Positions 34,627 to 44,395 are shown, numbered from the stretch's first letter. The stretch: DNA of 64,000 nucleotides from Glutamicibacter sp. JL.03c (GCF_025854375.1 NZ_CP107575.1:1612001-1676000), one strand, 5' to 3'. The notes: generated by a model from the letters alone, not told the origin. Numbers and translations: made by a program.

Positions 34627-35064
34627 ATGAGCGTATCTGGGGCCAGAACCAAAATGCTCGCAGCCGGGCTCCTGCTCGGTACGCTCTTCGCCGCCGGGTG
34701 TGCGCGGCCAGCGCCGGATGCGGTCAATGCCCAATGGAGCTTGATGGATTCCTCCGCGGTGACGCCAGAGAGCACCAGCTTGGATCTTGGCGTGATGCGC
34801 ATGGCTTGTGGTTCGGGCATCACCGGGGAGATCACCGGTACCCAGGTGGCATACTCGGCCGAAGATATCACCATCGGCCTAGTGGTCGAAGAGCTGGATG
34901 GGAAGGCGCAGACCTGCCAGTCCAATGAGACAGTGCCGTACACCATCAAGCTCGATGAACCCGTCGGGAATCGAACACTCACAGATGCCTCATGCGCCGA
35001 GGCAGAACGGCAACAAAGCACATTGCCGGCGTGCGAACAACATGGCATCCGCTGGGCGCCGTGA
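34627..35064 (+). CDS. Putative lipoprotein of unknown function
   Basis: The 145-residue protein has a signal peptide with lipobox 'LFAAGC', so it is likely membrane-anchored outside the cell. The rest is a small unrecognised domain with several cysteines ('MACGSG', 'TCQSNE', 'ASCAEAE', 'PACEQHG') that may form disulfides. I do not recognise a family. The ATG at 34627 gives a normal signal peptide; AGAAGGGG lies 14 bases upstream, and a TTG at 34615 is also possible. Confidence 0.6.
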   Translation: MSVSGARTKMLAAGLLLGTLFAAGCARPAPDAVNAQWSLMDSSAVTPESTSLDLGVMRMACGSGITGEITGTQVAYSAEDITIGLVVEELDGKAQTCQSNETVPYTIKLDEPVGNRTLTDASCAEAERQQSTLPACEQHGIRWAP

Positions 35065-35085
35065 TCAACGTCCGGCAGAGCAGGG

Positions 35086-35991
35086 CTAGCGCGAGTCGCT
35101 AGGGGACTGGGGAGCGTCATCGAGCATTGCGTCCTCGATGGCTTCATCAGTCAGCGATCCGTCGCGACGGAACTTCTTTTCCTGCTTCGCGCGAACCTTG
35201 CGCACCTTGTGCACCGGTTCGTCGAAGCCCAGTGCCTTGGCCTCAGCCAGTTCAGCGGCATCCTCTGCGTTCAGCTTCTTCTGCTGGCGAGCGGCATACC
35301 AGAAGCCAACGAAGGCAAGGACGCCGAAGGCGTACCACTGGAACTCGTAGGACAGGTGTGGTCCTTCATCCATATCGGGCGCGTCCAAAGGCTGCGGCGC
35401 TGAAGCTGGAGCAGGATTTTCCTGGTACATGATGCCGTACGCGCCTTGGGCGATGTCGTAGTCCACCTGCTGCGCAAAGTCTTCCAGCTGGATTGAAGCG
35501 ATCTGTCCCTCGGGAGCACCGCGGTCCAAGCGGACTTCACCGGGCTTCAACCGAGCGAGCACCGTGACATTGCCCGACGGGGGAGCCGGCACCGAGTCGG
35601 GGTGTCCGCTCTCTTCGTCTCCAATGGGAAGGTAACCGCGGTCAATAATGACAACCTCGCCCTGCGTGGTTTTGAAAGGAACCAGGACCTCGTAGCCTGG
35701 ACGTCCAGCCTTGACGCGGTTTCTCGCGATGCGGGTGTCGTCGCCCAGGTAGGTGCCGGTGAGCTTGACGGTCATCCACGTCTTCTCTTCAGGAAGCACC
35801 TTGAACTTGTCCAGCGCCTCCGCTCCAGAGACAGGTTCGGCGAAGTAGTTGCGGTTAACGCGTTCAATCCCGGTCAGGACCTGTTCCCTGCGGTTGGCCT
35901 GCCAATTGCCCAGGCTCACGCAGGCGGTGGCGAAGATGGCAACCAGCACCAGCCAGCCCACCCAACGGGTGCTTGCTAGGAATCGATACAT
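35086..35991 (-). CDS. SURF1-family protein
   Basis: The 301-residue protein has a membrane helix at each end: 'WVGWLVLVAIFATACVSLGNWQ' and 'LSYEFQWYAFGVLAFVGFWYA'. The extracytoplasmic middle has the family motifs 'ANRREQVLTGIERVNRN' and 'VLVPFKTTQGEVVIIDRGYLP'. SURF1 helps assemble haem-copper cytochrome oxidase. Its start codon directly follows the stop of the small upstream gene (TAAATG), and the C-terminal tail is basic then acidic. Confidence 0.9.
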   Translation of the reverse strand: MYRFLASTRWVGWLVLVAIFATACVSLGNWQANRREQVLTGIERVNRNYFAEPVSGAEALDKFKVLPEEKTWMTVKLTGTYLGDDTRIARNRVKAGRPGYEVLVPFKTTQGEVVIIDRGYLPIGDEESGHPDSVPAPPSGNVTVLARLKPGEVRLDRGAPEGQIASIQLEDFAQQVDYDIAQGAYGIMYQENPAPASAPQPLDAPDMDEGPHLSYEFQWYAFGVLAFVGFWYAARQQKKLNAEDAAELAEAKALGFDEPVHKVRKVRAKQEKKFRRDGSLTDEAIEDAMLDDAPQSPSDSR

Positions 35992-36237
35992 TTACTTGGC
36001 GCCTCCGGTAGCTTCTGGCAGGGGCAGGGTTTCCCGGTGCAACAGTCGCTCCTTGAGATAGGTCTCCAGCCATTCCAGATGTTCCGGGCAAGCCAGCCAG
36101 ATCTTACGCCGCTCGGGGGTGTGGATTTTCGGGTTGTTCCAAAGCAGCTGGTGCTCGGCACGATTGCGGCATCCCTTGCGTGAGCACTGCACGTCCGCGC
36201 TGGCCTGTGGTTGTCCCAGCGAACCTAATAAATCCAC
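35992..36237 (-). CDS. Small Cys/His-rich conserved protein
   Basis: The 81-residue protein has the spaced cysteines and histidines of a small zinc-binding domain: 'CSRKGCRNRAEHQLLWNNP', then 'RKIWLACPEHLEWLETYLKE'. I know it only as a conserved actinobacterial protein of unknown function. The GTG start overlaps the stop of DUF3099 by one base (TAGTG) behind a strong GGAGGA site, and it abuts SURF1, so the three are one operon. Confidence 0.72.
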   Translation of the reverse strand: MDLLGSLGQPQASADVQCSRKGCRNRAEHQLLWNNPKIHTPERRKIWLACPEHLEWLETYLKERLLHRETLPLPEATGGAK

Positions 36238-36635
36238 TAGTCCTCCTTGGATGGGTTGCTGGGCGGCTCTACGAAGGTGCCGTCGATGATGTCGGCTTCG
36301 CCTTCTGATGGCTCGGTGCGAGTCGGCGGGGCAGGCAGCTGCTCGGGCTCCGGTGCCTTGTAGAACTCTGCTGGCGGTTCTCGCTTGGTCAGGTCTGCGC
36401 CACCGTTGGCGACAACCACTGCGATATACGGGAGGATAACGGCGCCGGCGATGAATACCCAGCGCAGCCAGCCGTCGAAGAAAAAGGCCAGGATGAAGCA
36501 GATCATGCGGATCGTCATCGAAATCGTGTATTTGCGCACACGAGTATCGCGTTCGGAAGTGTGGGATTCACGCGCTTCAGTGATGCGGTGGACTTCCGGT
36601 TCACGAGAATCGTGATTCGTGGGCTCAAATGGCAT
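36237..36635 (-). CDS. DUF3099 membrane protein
   Basis: The 132-residue protein has two membrane helices in the middle ('ISMTIRMICFILAFFFDGWL' and 'VFIAGAVILPYIAVVVANG') and a Pro/Glu-rich tail, fitting DUF3099. The 'HRITEARESHTSERDTR' stretch before the first helix is typical of the family. The ATG at 36635 is preferred because the 13 extra residues of a longer form (ATG 36674) have no family character; the upstream ribosome site is weak. First gene of the DUF3099 / small Cys protein / SURF1 operon. Confidence 0.78.
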   Translation of the reverse strand: MPFEPTNHDSREPEVHRITEARESHTSERDTRVRKYTISMTIRMICFILAFFFDGWLRWVFIAGAVILPYIAVVVANGGADLTKREPPAEFYKAPEPEQLPAPPTRTEPSEGEADIIDGTFVEPPSNPSKED

Positions 36636-36810
36636 ATAGATGACTTCGCTTTGCAGTATGGAAACTAGTCCCATTGTCTCACTTGTGGCACCCAGAGTGT
36701 AATTTCTACGCGCTGTCGAAGCGGTAAAACTGGGCAGTAACTAATAGGATTGATCACGGAGAAGCTACTTAACTAGGCAAAGTGCGTGACGCGAGGCCTC
36801 GGTCACATGA

Positions 36811-37572
<762 letters not shown>

Positions 37573-37642
37573 AGAGCTTTCCTGCAGCATTTGGTGCTGC
37601 ATGAGAATAAATTTTCCCTAAGATCCAAGGAGAACATTCGAG

Positions 37643-38392
37643 ATGACTGAATTCAAAGGCGCCGTAGTTACCGGTTCCTCGCGCGGCATTGGCGCAGTAA
37701 CCGCACAACTTTTGGCTGAACAGGGTATCGGCGTTGTAGTTAATTACCGTGCCAAGGCACCGCGCGCCAACAAGATCGTTGCCGCCATTGAGGAAAAGGG
37801 CGGCAAGGCTGTCGCCGTCGGCGCTGACCTTACCGCCCCAGAGGGCCCGGTAGCCCTCGTGGACGCAGCAGTTGAGAACTTCGGTTCACTCGACGTCGTG
37901 GTGCTGAACGCTTCGGGCGGCATGGAGACCTCGATGGGGGAGAACTACGCCCTTCGCCTGAACCGTGACGCCCAGGTGGCCATGCTCAAAGCAGCTTTGC
38001 CAAAAATGAGCGAAGGAGGACGCGTCGTTTTCGTCACCAGCCACCAGGCACACTTCATCAACGATGTGTCCACCATGGACGCCTATGACGCGGTTGCGAA
38101 GTCCAAGCGTGCCGGCGAAGACGCATTGCGCGAAATGATCCCGCAGCTGACCGAAAAGAACATCAGCTTCGTTGTCGTTTCCGGCGACATGATCGAAGGC
38201 ACCATCACCGCAACCTTGCTCAACCGCATGGAGCCCGGTGCCATCGACGCCCGCCGCGAGGCGGCCGGCAAGCTGTACTCCGTCGAAGAATTCGGTGCTG
38301 AAGTCGCCAAGATGGTTTTCGCTGACGTCGAGACCGGCCACACCGAATTGGTTGGCGGCGCAGGAGACTTCCTGAAGCAGGCTGGCAAATAA
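37643..38392 (+). CDS. Atypical SDR-family oxidoreductase
   Basis: The 249-residue protein has an N-terminal NAD(P) motif 'AVVTGSSRGIGAVTAQLLAEQ' and a complete SDR fold length. The active site is unusual. The tyrosine (Y148) is followed by lysine at +5, not +4 ('AYDAVAKSKRAG'), and glutamine, not serine, stands 13 residues upstream ('TSHQAHF'). So the usual S-Y-x3-K set is not kept. Its place beside fabG suggests a role in fatty acid synthesis, but the substrate is unknown. It starts after AAGGAGAAC. Two strong hairpins end the operon. Confidence 0.82.
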   Translation: MTEFKGAVVTGSSRGIGAVTAQLLAEQGIGVVVNYRAKAPRANKIVAAIEEKGGKAVAVGADLTAPEGPVALVDAAVENFGSLDVVVLNASGGMETSMGENYALRLNRDAQVAMLKAALPKMSEGGRVVFVTSHQAHFINDVSTMDAYDAVAKSKRAGEDALREMIPQLTEKNISFVVVSGDMIEGTITATLLNRMEPGAIDARREAAGKLYSVEEFGAEVAKMVFADVETGHTELVGGAGDFLKQAGK

Positions 38393-38418
38393 TCCAGGCT
38401 GATTTCCCGCCCTATTTC

Positions 38419-38465
38419 AACCGCTGGTGCCCGGCCCCTTGTAGGGGCCGGGCACCAGCGGTTTT
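38419..38465 (+). terminator. Rho-independent terminator after the SDR pair
   Basis: Perfect arms at 38419-38438 and 38444-38463 (20 bases) with a TTGTA loop, followed by further T residues. Confidence 0.9.
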
Positions 38466-38484
38466 ACCTGGCTATTAAGGAACT

Positions 38485-38520
38485 ATGCCGGAGATCCTCA
38501 AAAGAGGATCTCCGGCATTT
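38485..38520. terminator. Second hairpin terminator, shared with the VanW gene
   Basis: Perfect 15-base arms (38485-38499, 38504-38518) with an AAAA loop; TTTT follows on the plus strand. It lies just past the stop of the convergent VanW gene. Confidence 0.85.
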
Positions 38521-38534
38521 TCAGTGGCCAGCCG

Positions 38535-40277
38535 CTACGGTTTTTTGCCGCAGACGATTTTGTTCCAGGGGCTGTAGGTCCAGCTCTTGGTTTCTGCTGG
38601 CAGCTTCGTGGAACCGTCAAAGGTTTCGCGATAGCGGGTGATATCGATGGTGAAGCCCTTTTGGCCGCCGGATTCAGCAACGCACTTTTCAGCTTCGTTG
38701 TACTTGGTTTCGGGGTCGGTCAGGTTGTATTTGCCAGAGCTCTTCTGCGAGACATCCCAGTACTTTGTTGACCAAAGGCGGGTGTGTACAGCATCGTCGG
38801 AAACCCAAGCTTGTACCATCACGCCATACGGGGTGTTGTTCTCCCAGATCATATCGATCTGGCCTTCCCAAAGGGTGGCTTCGCGGCCTGCGGGATAACG
38901 GTCGAACCAGCGCGAGTGAGGCTTGTGGGTGATGTCGTCATAACCGGCAAGGAAGCCGACGTTGTACATCATTGTGGAAATCTGCGAGAGACCGCCGCCG
39001 ACTGCCTCGGAGCTGAATCCATTCTCTACCACGCCGGAGCTGAAGTAGCCGTTGGCGGTGGTGATTGGGCCCAGGGTGTTCAGCAGCGAGAATCGCTCGC
39101 CAGGCTTCACGATGACGCCAGTGACCCGGGCTGCGCCAGCCTTGAGGTTCTTGGTGCGGACGGTATCCGAAGCAGGATACGGGGTCGAGAAATCAACGAT
39201 CGGCTCCTTGATTCCCAGCTTCTTTGCTTCAGCCGTAGTGAAGTCAGCCTCGGTCTCGGTCATCTTGACCTCGGCCGTGCGGTTATCGGTCGCTGTAGCG
39301 GCCAATACCTTGGTTCCCAGGCCCTCGGTTTCCAGCGAGAGGCCATTGGTTGACTCTTGGATGGAAGGCTTTCCACCCTTCAAAACGACTTTCGCGTCCT
39401 TGGCGGTGCTTGAAAGTTCCGAGTTCTTGGTGGCTGCTTTGTACAGCTTCTTGTCATCAAGGGTGATGGCTGGAGCCCCGTCCTTGGGCGCGTATGTTGC
39501 AGCTGCGGCGATGGACGCAGCAGACAGGTTGGCTTTCTTATCGCCGGATACCAGCGTCACATCGCCCTTGAGCAGCTCTTTCGCTTGGTCGTCGTAGAAC
39601 TTCTGCAATTCGCCAGCTGAGATCTCAGGCTTTACTACCTCTGCAGGAAGTTCGATTGTCGAGCCGTCAATCGACCAGTCCTCACTGATCTTTTCGACGG
39701 CGCCTTCGGTGTCCAGAGCAACTCCATCAACTGGCTTGGAGAGCTTTGCCATTCCGTCGGAGAATTCAATCTTGCCCTCGGTGACATCAGAGTTGGTCTT
39801 CTTGGCCAAGGCTTCGACCTGGCTCGATAACTTCTGCTTGTCGACGTTCAGCTCCGGGGTGACCTCGTAGTCGCCAGCCAGGCGCTCATAGAGCTTGACC
39901 GGATTGACTTCATAGGAGGTCAGATCCTTTACGGTGTCATCGGTATTAAGGCTAAGGCCCGCCTTGGCAGGATCAACGGTGTAGTCCTTGCCGTTGACTT
40001 TTACCTTGATGGGCTCCTGCGCCAGCGGCGTGACTGCGCGCTCGATTTCCGCGCGTGCTTCATCGCTGGTCATCGACCCGATATTGACACCTGCAATGGA
40101 AGCGTTGGCTGGTACTTGCGAACTGATGAACGCGGCTGCGCCAAAGTACGCCGCAACTACTGCCACAGCACAAGAACCGCCAATAATCCAAGGCTTGGCC
40201 TTGCTCTTAGACTTCTTCTTATCGTGCGAGGAATTCGTAGGCGTAGCGGGGGTACTGTCCTGATCAGGGGTCTGCAC
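38535..40277 (-). CDS. VanW family protein with PG-binding-4 domains
   Basis: The 580-residue protein has an N-terminal membrane anchor (residues 30-55, 'PWIIGGSCAVAVVAAYFGAAAF'; quoted in part) and a large outside part. Two regions with 'AGVNIGSMTSDEARAEIE' and similar repeats look like peptidoglycan-binding (PG_binding_4) domains. The VanW domain follows with 'VTGVIVKPGERFSLLNTLGP', 'AVGGGLSQISTMMYNVGFLA' and 'HKPHSRWFDRYPAGREATLW'. It is probably a cell-wall protein. The GTG start at 40277 is the only good choice; AAAG lies somewhat far upstream. The basic, Lys-rich cytosolic tail precedes the anchor. Confidence 0.87.
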   Translation of the reverse strand: MQTPDQDSTPATPTNSSHDKKKSKSKAKPWIIGGSCAVAVVAAYFGAAAFISSQVPANASIAGVNIGSMTSDEARAEIERAVTPLAQEPIKVKVNGKDYTVDPAKAGLSLNTDDTVKDLTSYEVNPVKLYERLAGDYEVTPELNVDKQKLSSQVEALAKKTNSDVTEGKIEFSDGMAKLSKPVDGVALDTEGAVEKISEDWSIDGSTIELPAEVVKPEISAGELQKFYDDQAKELLKGDVTLVSGDKKANLSAASIAAAATYAPKDGAPAITLDDKKLYKAATKNSELSSTAKDAKVVLKGGKPSIQESTNGLSLETEGLGTKVLAATATDNRTAEVKMTETEADFTTAEAKKLGIKEPIVDFSTPYPASDTVRTKNLKAGAARVTGVIVKPGERFSLLNTLGPITTANGYFSSGVVENGFSSEAVGGGLSQISTMMYNVGFLAGYDDITHKPHSRWFDRYPAGREATLWEGQIDMIWENNTPYGVMVQAWVSDDAVHTRLWSTKYWDVSQKSSGKYNLTDPETKYNEAEKCVAESGGQKGFTIDITRYRETFDGSTKLPAETKSWTYSPWNKIVCGKKP

Positions 40278-40439
40278 TGGTTTTAGAGTTCTTTCGAAAA
40301 GCGTTAGGGTTCAGCCGCTTGGTCGAGGTATCTACCACAGGCCATAAGGCGTCTAGAGAAAATACTAACCGCTGGAACAACCGATAGCCGTGCAGTGAGG
40401 CTCTATTCACTCGAATTGTTATCGAGTTGTTGGATTCGC

Positions 40440-41360
40440 TTAGTTCAGGTCATCCAGCACCAGATCGGCAATCACGTCGAGGCGGCCGAAATCCAGCCGA
40501 ACGTCGGCCTGATCGCGCAGAGCGGGTTTCGCATTAAATGCGATGCCCAATCCTGCGGCAGACACCATGTCAAGATCATTGGCACCATCACCCGCGGCAA
40601 TGGTCGCCGTCAGCGGAATCTCGTGCTCCGAGGACCAAGCGCGCAGCTTTGTCTCTTTCATCTGGCGATCAACGATCTGACCATGGACGGTACCGTCAAG
40701 TACGCCATCGGTAATGCCCAGCGTGTTAGCCAACGCGTGGTCCAAGCCCAATTCCTCAGCCAGAGGGTCCAGGATCTGCTGGAATCCTCCGGAGACCACA
40801 GCGACCTTGTGGCCCGCGGCGTGGAAACGGCGAACCAGTGATGGCGCGCCATCCGAGAAGATGATGCGTTGGCCAACTTCTGCAAGTACCGAGTCCGGCA
40901 GATCCTTGAGGGTTGCCACACGCTGGATGAGCGACTGCGCAAAATCCAGTTCGCCGCGCATGGCGGCCTCGGTGACTTCAGCGACTTCTTTTTCCCGGCC
41001 GGCATGGGCAGCCAGAAGTTCAATGACTTCCTGCTTGATCAGCGTGGAATCAACATCCATGAGCAGCAACAGCTGGGGCGCTGAAGAAATCTCCTCAGGA
41101 ACCATGGCCAGGCAAATATCCGAGTAGCCCACAGTGCCTGCCAAGACGTGTCGATCAACAAATTCGGTCGCGAGCTGCTGGAACTGGTTTTGTGAGCCCT
41201 CACCGAGTTGTGCCTTGGCCACAAGGCGCTCTTCGCTGGATTTGACGATGAGCTCCTGCCCCTGCGGAATCAGCTGTTCTGTGACGGCCAGGTCAAGCAG
41301 AGCCAGAAACTGATCGCGAGGGAAAGAAGGACGGGAGACAAAAACCAGAGATGAAGCCAT
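40440..41360 (-). CDS. serB: Phosphoserine phosphatase
   Basis: This HAD-type enzyme dephosphorylates phosphoserine, the last step of serine synthesis. The catalytic motif is 'LLLLMDVDSTLIKQEV' (D102, D104), with 'VVSGGFQQIL' and 'AAGDGANDLDMVSAAGLGIAF' as motifs II to IV. Residues 1-95 are an ACT-like N-terminal part of the kind seen in actinobacterial SerB. The ATG at 41360 is chosen because the upstream 20 residues have no match; GGATG is the best ribosome site. It diverges from the ABC-TSUP operon. Confidence 0.93.
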   Translation of the reverse strand: MASSLVFVSRPSFPRDQFLALLDLAVTEQLIPQGQELIVKSSEERLVAKAQLGEGSQNQFQQLATEFVDRHVLAGTVGYSDICLAMVPEEISSAPQLLLLMDVDSTLIKQEVIELLAAHAGREKEVAEVTEAAMRGELDFAQSLIQRVATLKDLPDSVLAEVGQRIIFSDGAPSLVRRFHAAGHKVAVVSGGFQQILDPLAEELGLDHALANTLGITDGVLDGTVHGQIVDRQMKETKLRAWSSEHEIPLTATIAAGDGANDLDMVSAAGLGIAFNAKPALRDQADVRLDFGRLDVIADLVLDDLN

Positions 41361-41469
41361 GCATCCATTTTTCAATGATTCAGCTATTGCGACCAAACAT
41401 GACGGATCAGACAGGTGCATAATCGGGTGATTATGGGTGATTCAATTAGTGAATTAGCAACGAAAAGTC

Positions 41470-41475
41470 TAGTCT
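41470..41475 (+). promoter_or_regulatory. -10 box (TAGTCT) of the ABC ATPase gene, leaderless candidate
   Basis: TAGTCT lies 8 bases before the ATG at 41484, with no Shine-Dalgarno; weaker than the other leaderless cases. Confidence 0.35.
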
Positions 41476-41483
41476 TGAATACC

Positions 41484-42269
41484 ATGAGCGAAGTGCTAAC
41501 TTTCAAAGATGTCAGCGTGGTGCGCGGGCGAAAAGAACTGCTCAAGGACGTGTCCTGGGAAGTTAAAGAAGGACAGCGGTGGATTGTTGTCGGACCCAAC
41601 GGGGCTGGCAAATCTACCTTGATGAATATCGCAGCCACCCGGTTGCACCCAACACGTGGCACTGCCGATATTCTCGGCGAACGTTTAGGACGCGTGTCGG
41701 TCTTCGATCTCCGCCCACTGATCGGATTGAGTTCAGCGCTAGTCGCTAACTCAATTCCAGCCAACGAAAAGGCTTTGAATGTAGTTCTGACTGCAGCGTA
41801 CGGCATGACCGGCCGCTGGCGTGAGAAGTACGAAAAACTCGATGAACGCCGGGCCTTCCGCCTATTGCACGAATGGGGCATGTCCACGTTCATGAACCAG
41901 CCATTCGGCAAGCTTTCCGAGGGCGAACGCAAGCGCGTGCTCATTGCGCGTGCGCTGATGACCGACCCGGAGCTGCTCATCCTTGATGAGCCGGCTGCGG
42001 GTCTGGACCTTGCCGGGCGCGAAGAACTTGTCGCCCAGATGGCCGAGCTGGCTGCCGATGAAGATGCGCCCGCTCTCGTTTTGGTCACCCACCATCTGGA
42101 AGAAGTTCCTGCCGGGTTCACGCACATCCTGATGATGCGTGACGGCCAAGTGGTCGCTGCTGGCGAGATCGATTCGACGCTCACCGAGGAAAACCTTGAG
42201 CAGACTTATGGGATGAAATTGAAGCTACGCCGTGAAAACGGACGCTACTCGGCATTCGCCGGCGCATAA
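41484..42269 (+). CDS. ABC transporter ATP-binding protein
   Basis: The 261-residue protein is a single ABC domain with Walker A 'VGPNGAGKST', signature 'LSEGERKRVLIARALM', Walker B 'LLILDEPAAGLDL' and the H-loop 'LVTHHLEE'. It resembles ModF/YlmA-type stand-alone ATPases; no permease gene lies next to it. The ATG at 41484 has a -10 box 8 bases upstream; the longer frames start inside the promoter region. It is followed after 28 bases by a TSUP exporter and then a TrmH methyltransferase, probably one operon. Confidence 0.85.
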   Translation: MSEVLTFKDVSVVRGRKELLKDVSWEVKEGQRWIVVGPNGAGKSTLMNIAATRLHPTRGTADILGERLGRVSVFDLRPLIGLSSALVANSIPANEKALNVVLTAAYGMTGRWREKYEKLDERRAFRLLHEWGMSTFMNQPFGKLSEGERKRVLIARALMTDPELLILDEPAAGLDLAGREELVAQMAELAADEDAPALVLVTHHLEEVPAGFTHILMMRDGQVVAAGEIDSTLTEENLEQTYGMKLKLRRENGRYSAFAGA

Positions 42270-42297
42270 GAGAACGAATTAGAGGAGAAGCTTCTAC

Positions 42298-43095
42298 GTG
42301 GTTGAGTTTTGGCGTGAAGCCCTCATCTTCATTGGTGGCCTGTGGGCTGGAACGATCAACACTGTTGTCGGTTCCGGAACGCTGGTCACCTTTCCAATTC
42401 TGGTGGCCTTGGGCACTGCCCCGGTCAACGCAGTAGTTTCAAACGCGATGGGCCTTGTTGCCGGTGGATTCTCCGGTGCTTGGGGGTATCGCCGGGAAGC
42501 GGCCAGCGTCAAGAAGACGCTGCTCAAGCTTGTACCAGTCTCGCTGATTGGTGGCTTGATTGGATCGTTGCTGCTTCTGAACTTGCCTGAATCGGTATTC
42601 GGGGTGGTCGCGCCGATCCTTTTGGTCTGTGCATTGATCCTGGTCATCTTCCAGCCACGATTGGCTAAGTGGGCGAAGTCCCGCCAGGCCGCCAGGGGCG
42701 GGACTGATCCGGATGACGCGGACCGAGCCAAGATTCCTGCCATTTTGTATGTTCTGGTATTCGTTATCGGCGTTTACGGCGGATATTTCACCGCAGCCCA
42801 AGGCGTTTTGCTCATGGCCGTTTTCGGGGTATTCCTGCAGGCCTCCCTGCAGCAGTCCAACGCCATCAAGGTCATCCTGTCTTTGATCGTGAACCTCATG
42901 GCTGCTGTCATGTATCTGATCATTGCGCCGGAGCGCATCAACTGGTTGATTGTCCTCTTGATCGCCGTGGGCTCGCTGATCGGTGGTTTTATCGGCGCCA
43001 AGATTGGTCGCAGGCTCTCTCCTGGCTGGCTGCGCGGCATCATTGTTGTTCTCGGAGTCATCGCACTGGTCAATATGCTATTGAAGTTGGTTTGA
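42298..43095 (+). CDS. TSUP (TauE/SafE) family membrane transporter
   Basis: The 265-residue protein has about eight membrane helices in two related halves; the TSUP motif 'GGLWAGTINTVVGSGTLVTFP' is at the N-terminus and recurs in the second half as 'IGVYGGYFTAAQGVLLMA'. Family members export sulfite, sulfoacetate or other organic anions; the substrate here is unknown. GTG start with GAGGAGAAG about 8 bases upstream. Second gene of the ABC-TSUP-TrmH operon. Confidence 0.88.
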   Translation: MVEFWREALIFIGGLWAGTINTVVGSGTLVTFPILVALGTAPVNAVVSNAMGLVAGGFSGAWGYRREAASVKKTLLKLVPVSLIGGLIGSLLLLNLPESVFGVVAPILLVCALILVIFQPRLAKWAKSRQAARGGTDPDDADRAKIPAILYVLVFVIGVYGGYFTAAQGVLLMAVFGVFLQASLQQSNAIKVILSLIVNLMAAVMYLIIAPERINWLIVLLIAVGSLIGGFIGAKIGRRLSPGWLRGIIVVLGVIALVNMLLKLV

Positions 43096-43102
43096 TTCAG
43101 TG

Positions 43103-43933
43103 ATGGAAACTCTCAATCCAGAACGGATTTTGCATGTCGAAGATCTCCAGGACTCGCGTCTTGATGAATATCTGAGGCTGTCGGAAGCCCACCTTCGGAT
43201 GCGCACAGATGTTGAAAATGGCCTCTACATTGCCGAAAGCACCAAAGTTGTCCAGCGTGCTATCAACGCCGGCCATGTTCCGCGCAGTTTCCTTTTGGCT
43301 GAAAAGCATCTGGGGCAGTTGACCGAGGAATTCAATCGTTTCCCACAAGCCCCCATTTTCATCGGCGATGACCAGCAACTGGAAGATCTTGTCGGCTTCC
43401 ATCTGCATCGCGGTGCCATGGCCGCGATGAATCGTCCCGAGCCGCTGGACCTGGATAAGGTACTGGAGACCAGTTCCCGTATTGCGATTCTTGAAGACAT
43501 AGCGGATCACACCAATTTGGGCGCCATCATTCGATCGGCCTCCGGGCTCGGGGTTGACGCCGTTTTGCTGACGCCCAAGTGCGTGGATCCTTGGTATCGC
43601 CGCAGCGCACGCGTCTCCATGGGAACCGTGTTTGACTTGCCATGGGTTCGCCTTGAAAGCTGGCCACAGGATCTGGACAAGCTCAAGTCGCATGGCTATG
43701 CACTTCTGGCCATGGAACTGACCGAGGATGCCGTGGCGTTGAATGATGTCCACCTGGCCGCGGGGCAGAAGGTGGCGATGATCCTCGGCAACGAAGGCCG
43801 GGGAGTAACCCAGGAAGCCTTGGATGCCGTGGACCGAACGGTGATCATTCCGATGCATCGAGACGTCGATTCGCTTAACGTTGGTGCGGCGAGTGCAATC
43901 GCCTTCTGGCATTTGTGTTCCGCCCCACGTTGA
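43103..43933 (+). CDS. TrmH-family RNA 2'-O-methyltransferase
   Basis: The 276-residue protein has an N-terminal RNA-binding substrate domain and a SPOUT domain. The trefoil-knot motifs are 'LEDIADHTNLGAIIRSASGL', 'ILGNEGRGVTQEAL' and 'IPMHRDVDSLNVGAASAIAF' (motifs 1-3). It methylates a ribose in rRNA or tRNA using SAM; the target is unknown. The ATG at 43103 is preferred over the GTG directly upstream (gap of 7 bases to the TSUP gene). Confidence 0.92.
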   Translation: METLNPERILHVEDLQDSRLDEYLRLSEAHLRMRTDVENGLYIAESTKVVQRAINAGHVPRSFLLAEKHLGQLTEEFNRFPQAPIFIGDDQQLEDLVGFHLHRGAMAAMNRPEPLDLDKVLETSSRIAILEDIADHTNLGAIIRSASGLGVDAVLLTPKCVDPWYRRSARVSMGTVFDLPWVRLESWPQDLDKLKSHGYALLAMELTEDAVALNDVHLAAGQKVAMILGNEGRGVTQEALDAVDRTVIIPMHRDVDSLNVGAASAIAFWHLCSAPR

Positions 43934-44079
43934 GCTGGTTCTCCTGCGTGCTCAATGTGCGATAGGATGTAATGTCTGTGTGTTGCAGGTTCAGTAACGA
44001 ATGTTGTACTGCACGGCGAATTTCCGAGTAATTAGCTGCTGGCAAAATCCAGTGGCCATAAACATGAAGGTGTATAGCT

Positions 44080-44337
44080 ATGAAGGCTGATATCCATCCA
44101 AATTACGCCGCTGTGGTTTTCAACGACCTGGCATCCGGCGAAAAGATCTTGACCCGTTCGACCGCAACTTCGGACAAGACCATCGAGTGGGAAGACGGCA
44201 ACACTTACCCAGTGATTGACGTTGAAATCTCGGCTGCTTCGCACCCGTTCTACACCGGTAAGCAGCGCATCATGGACACCGCTGGTCGTGTCGAGCGCTT
44301 CAACGCCCGTTTCAAGGGCTTCGGCGGCAAGAAGTAA
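44080..44337 (+). CDS. rpmE2: 50S ribosomal protein L31 type B
   Basis: The 85-residue protein is the type B form of L31: '[20 protein letters not shown]' at the start and '[25 protein letters not shown]'. The four cysteines that bind zinc in the other form are missing, so it does not need zinc. Such copies are often used under zinc limitation; I see no clear Zur box upstream. GAAGGTG lies 8 bases before the ATG. It has its own hairpin terminator. Confidence 0.95.
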   Translation: MKADIHPNYAAVVFNDLASGEKILTRSTATSDKTIEWEDGNTYPVIDVEISAASHPFYTGKQRIMDTAGRVERFNARFKGFGGKK

Positions 44338-44361
44338 TACTTCGCCCCTCGCAAGCTTTAT

Positions 44362-44395
44362 GCGGCGTGTTTCCAGTTTTCTGGAAACACGCCGC
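44362..44395 (+). terminator. Hairpin terminator after rpmE2
   Basis: Perfect 15-base arms (44362-44376, 44381-44395) with a TTTT loop. Confidence 0.8.

Noticed and set aside
38419-38520. Tandem strong hairpins considered as a repeat family or attachment site
   Set aside because: Both are ordinary terminators between convergent genes with no sequence in common.
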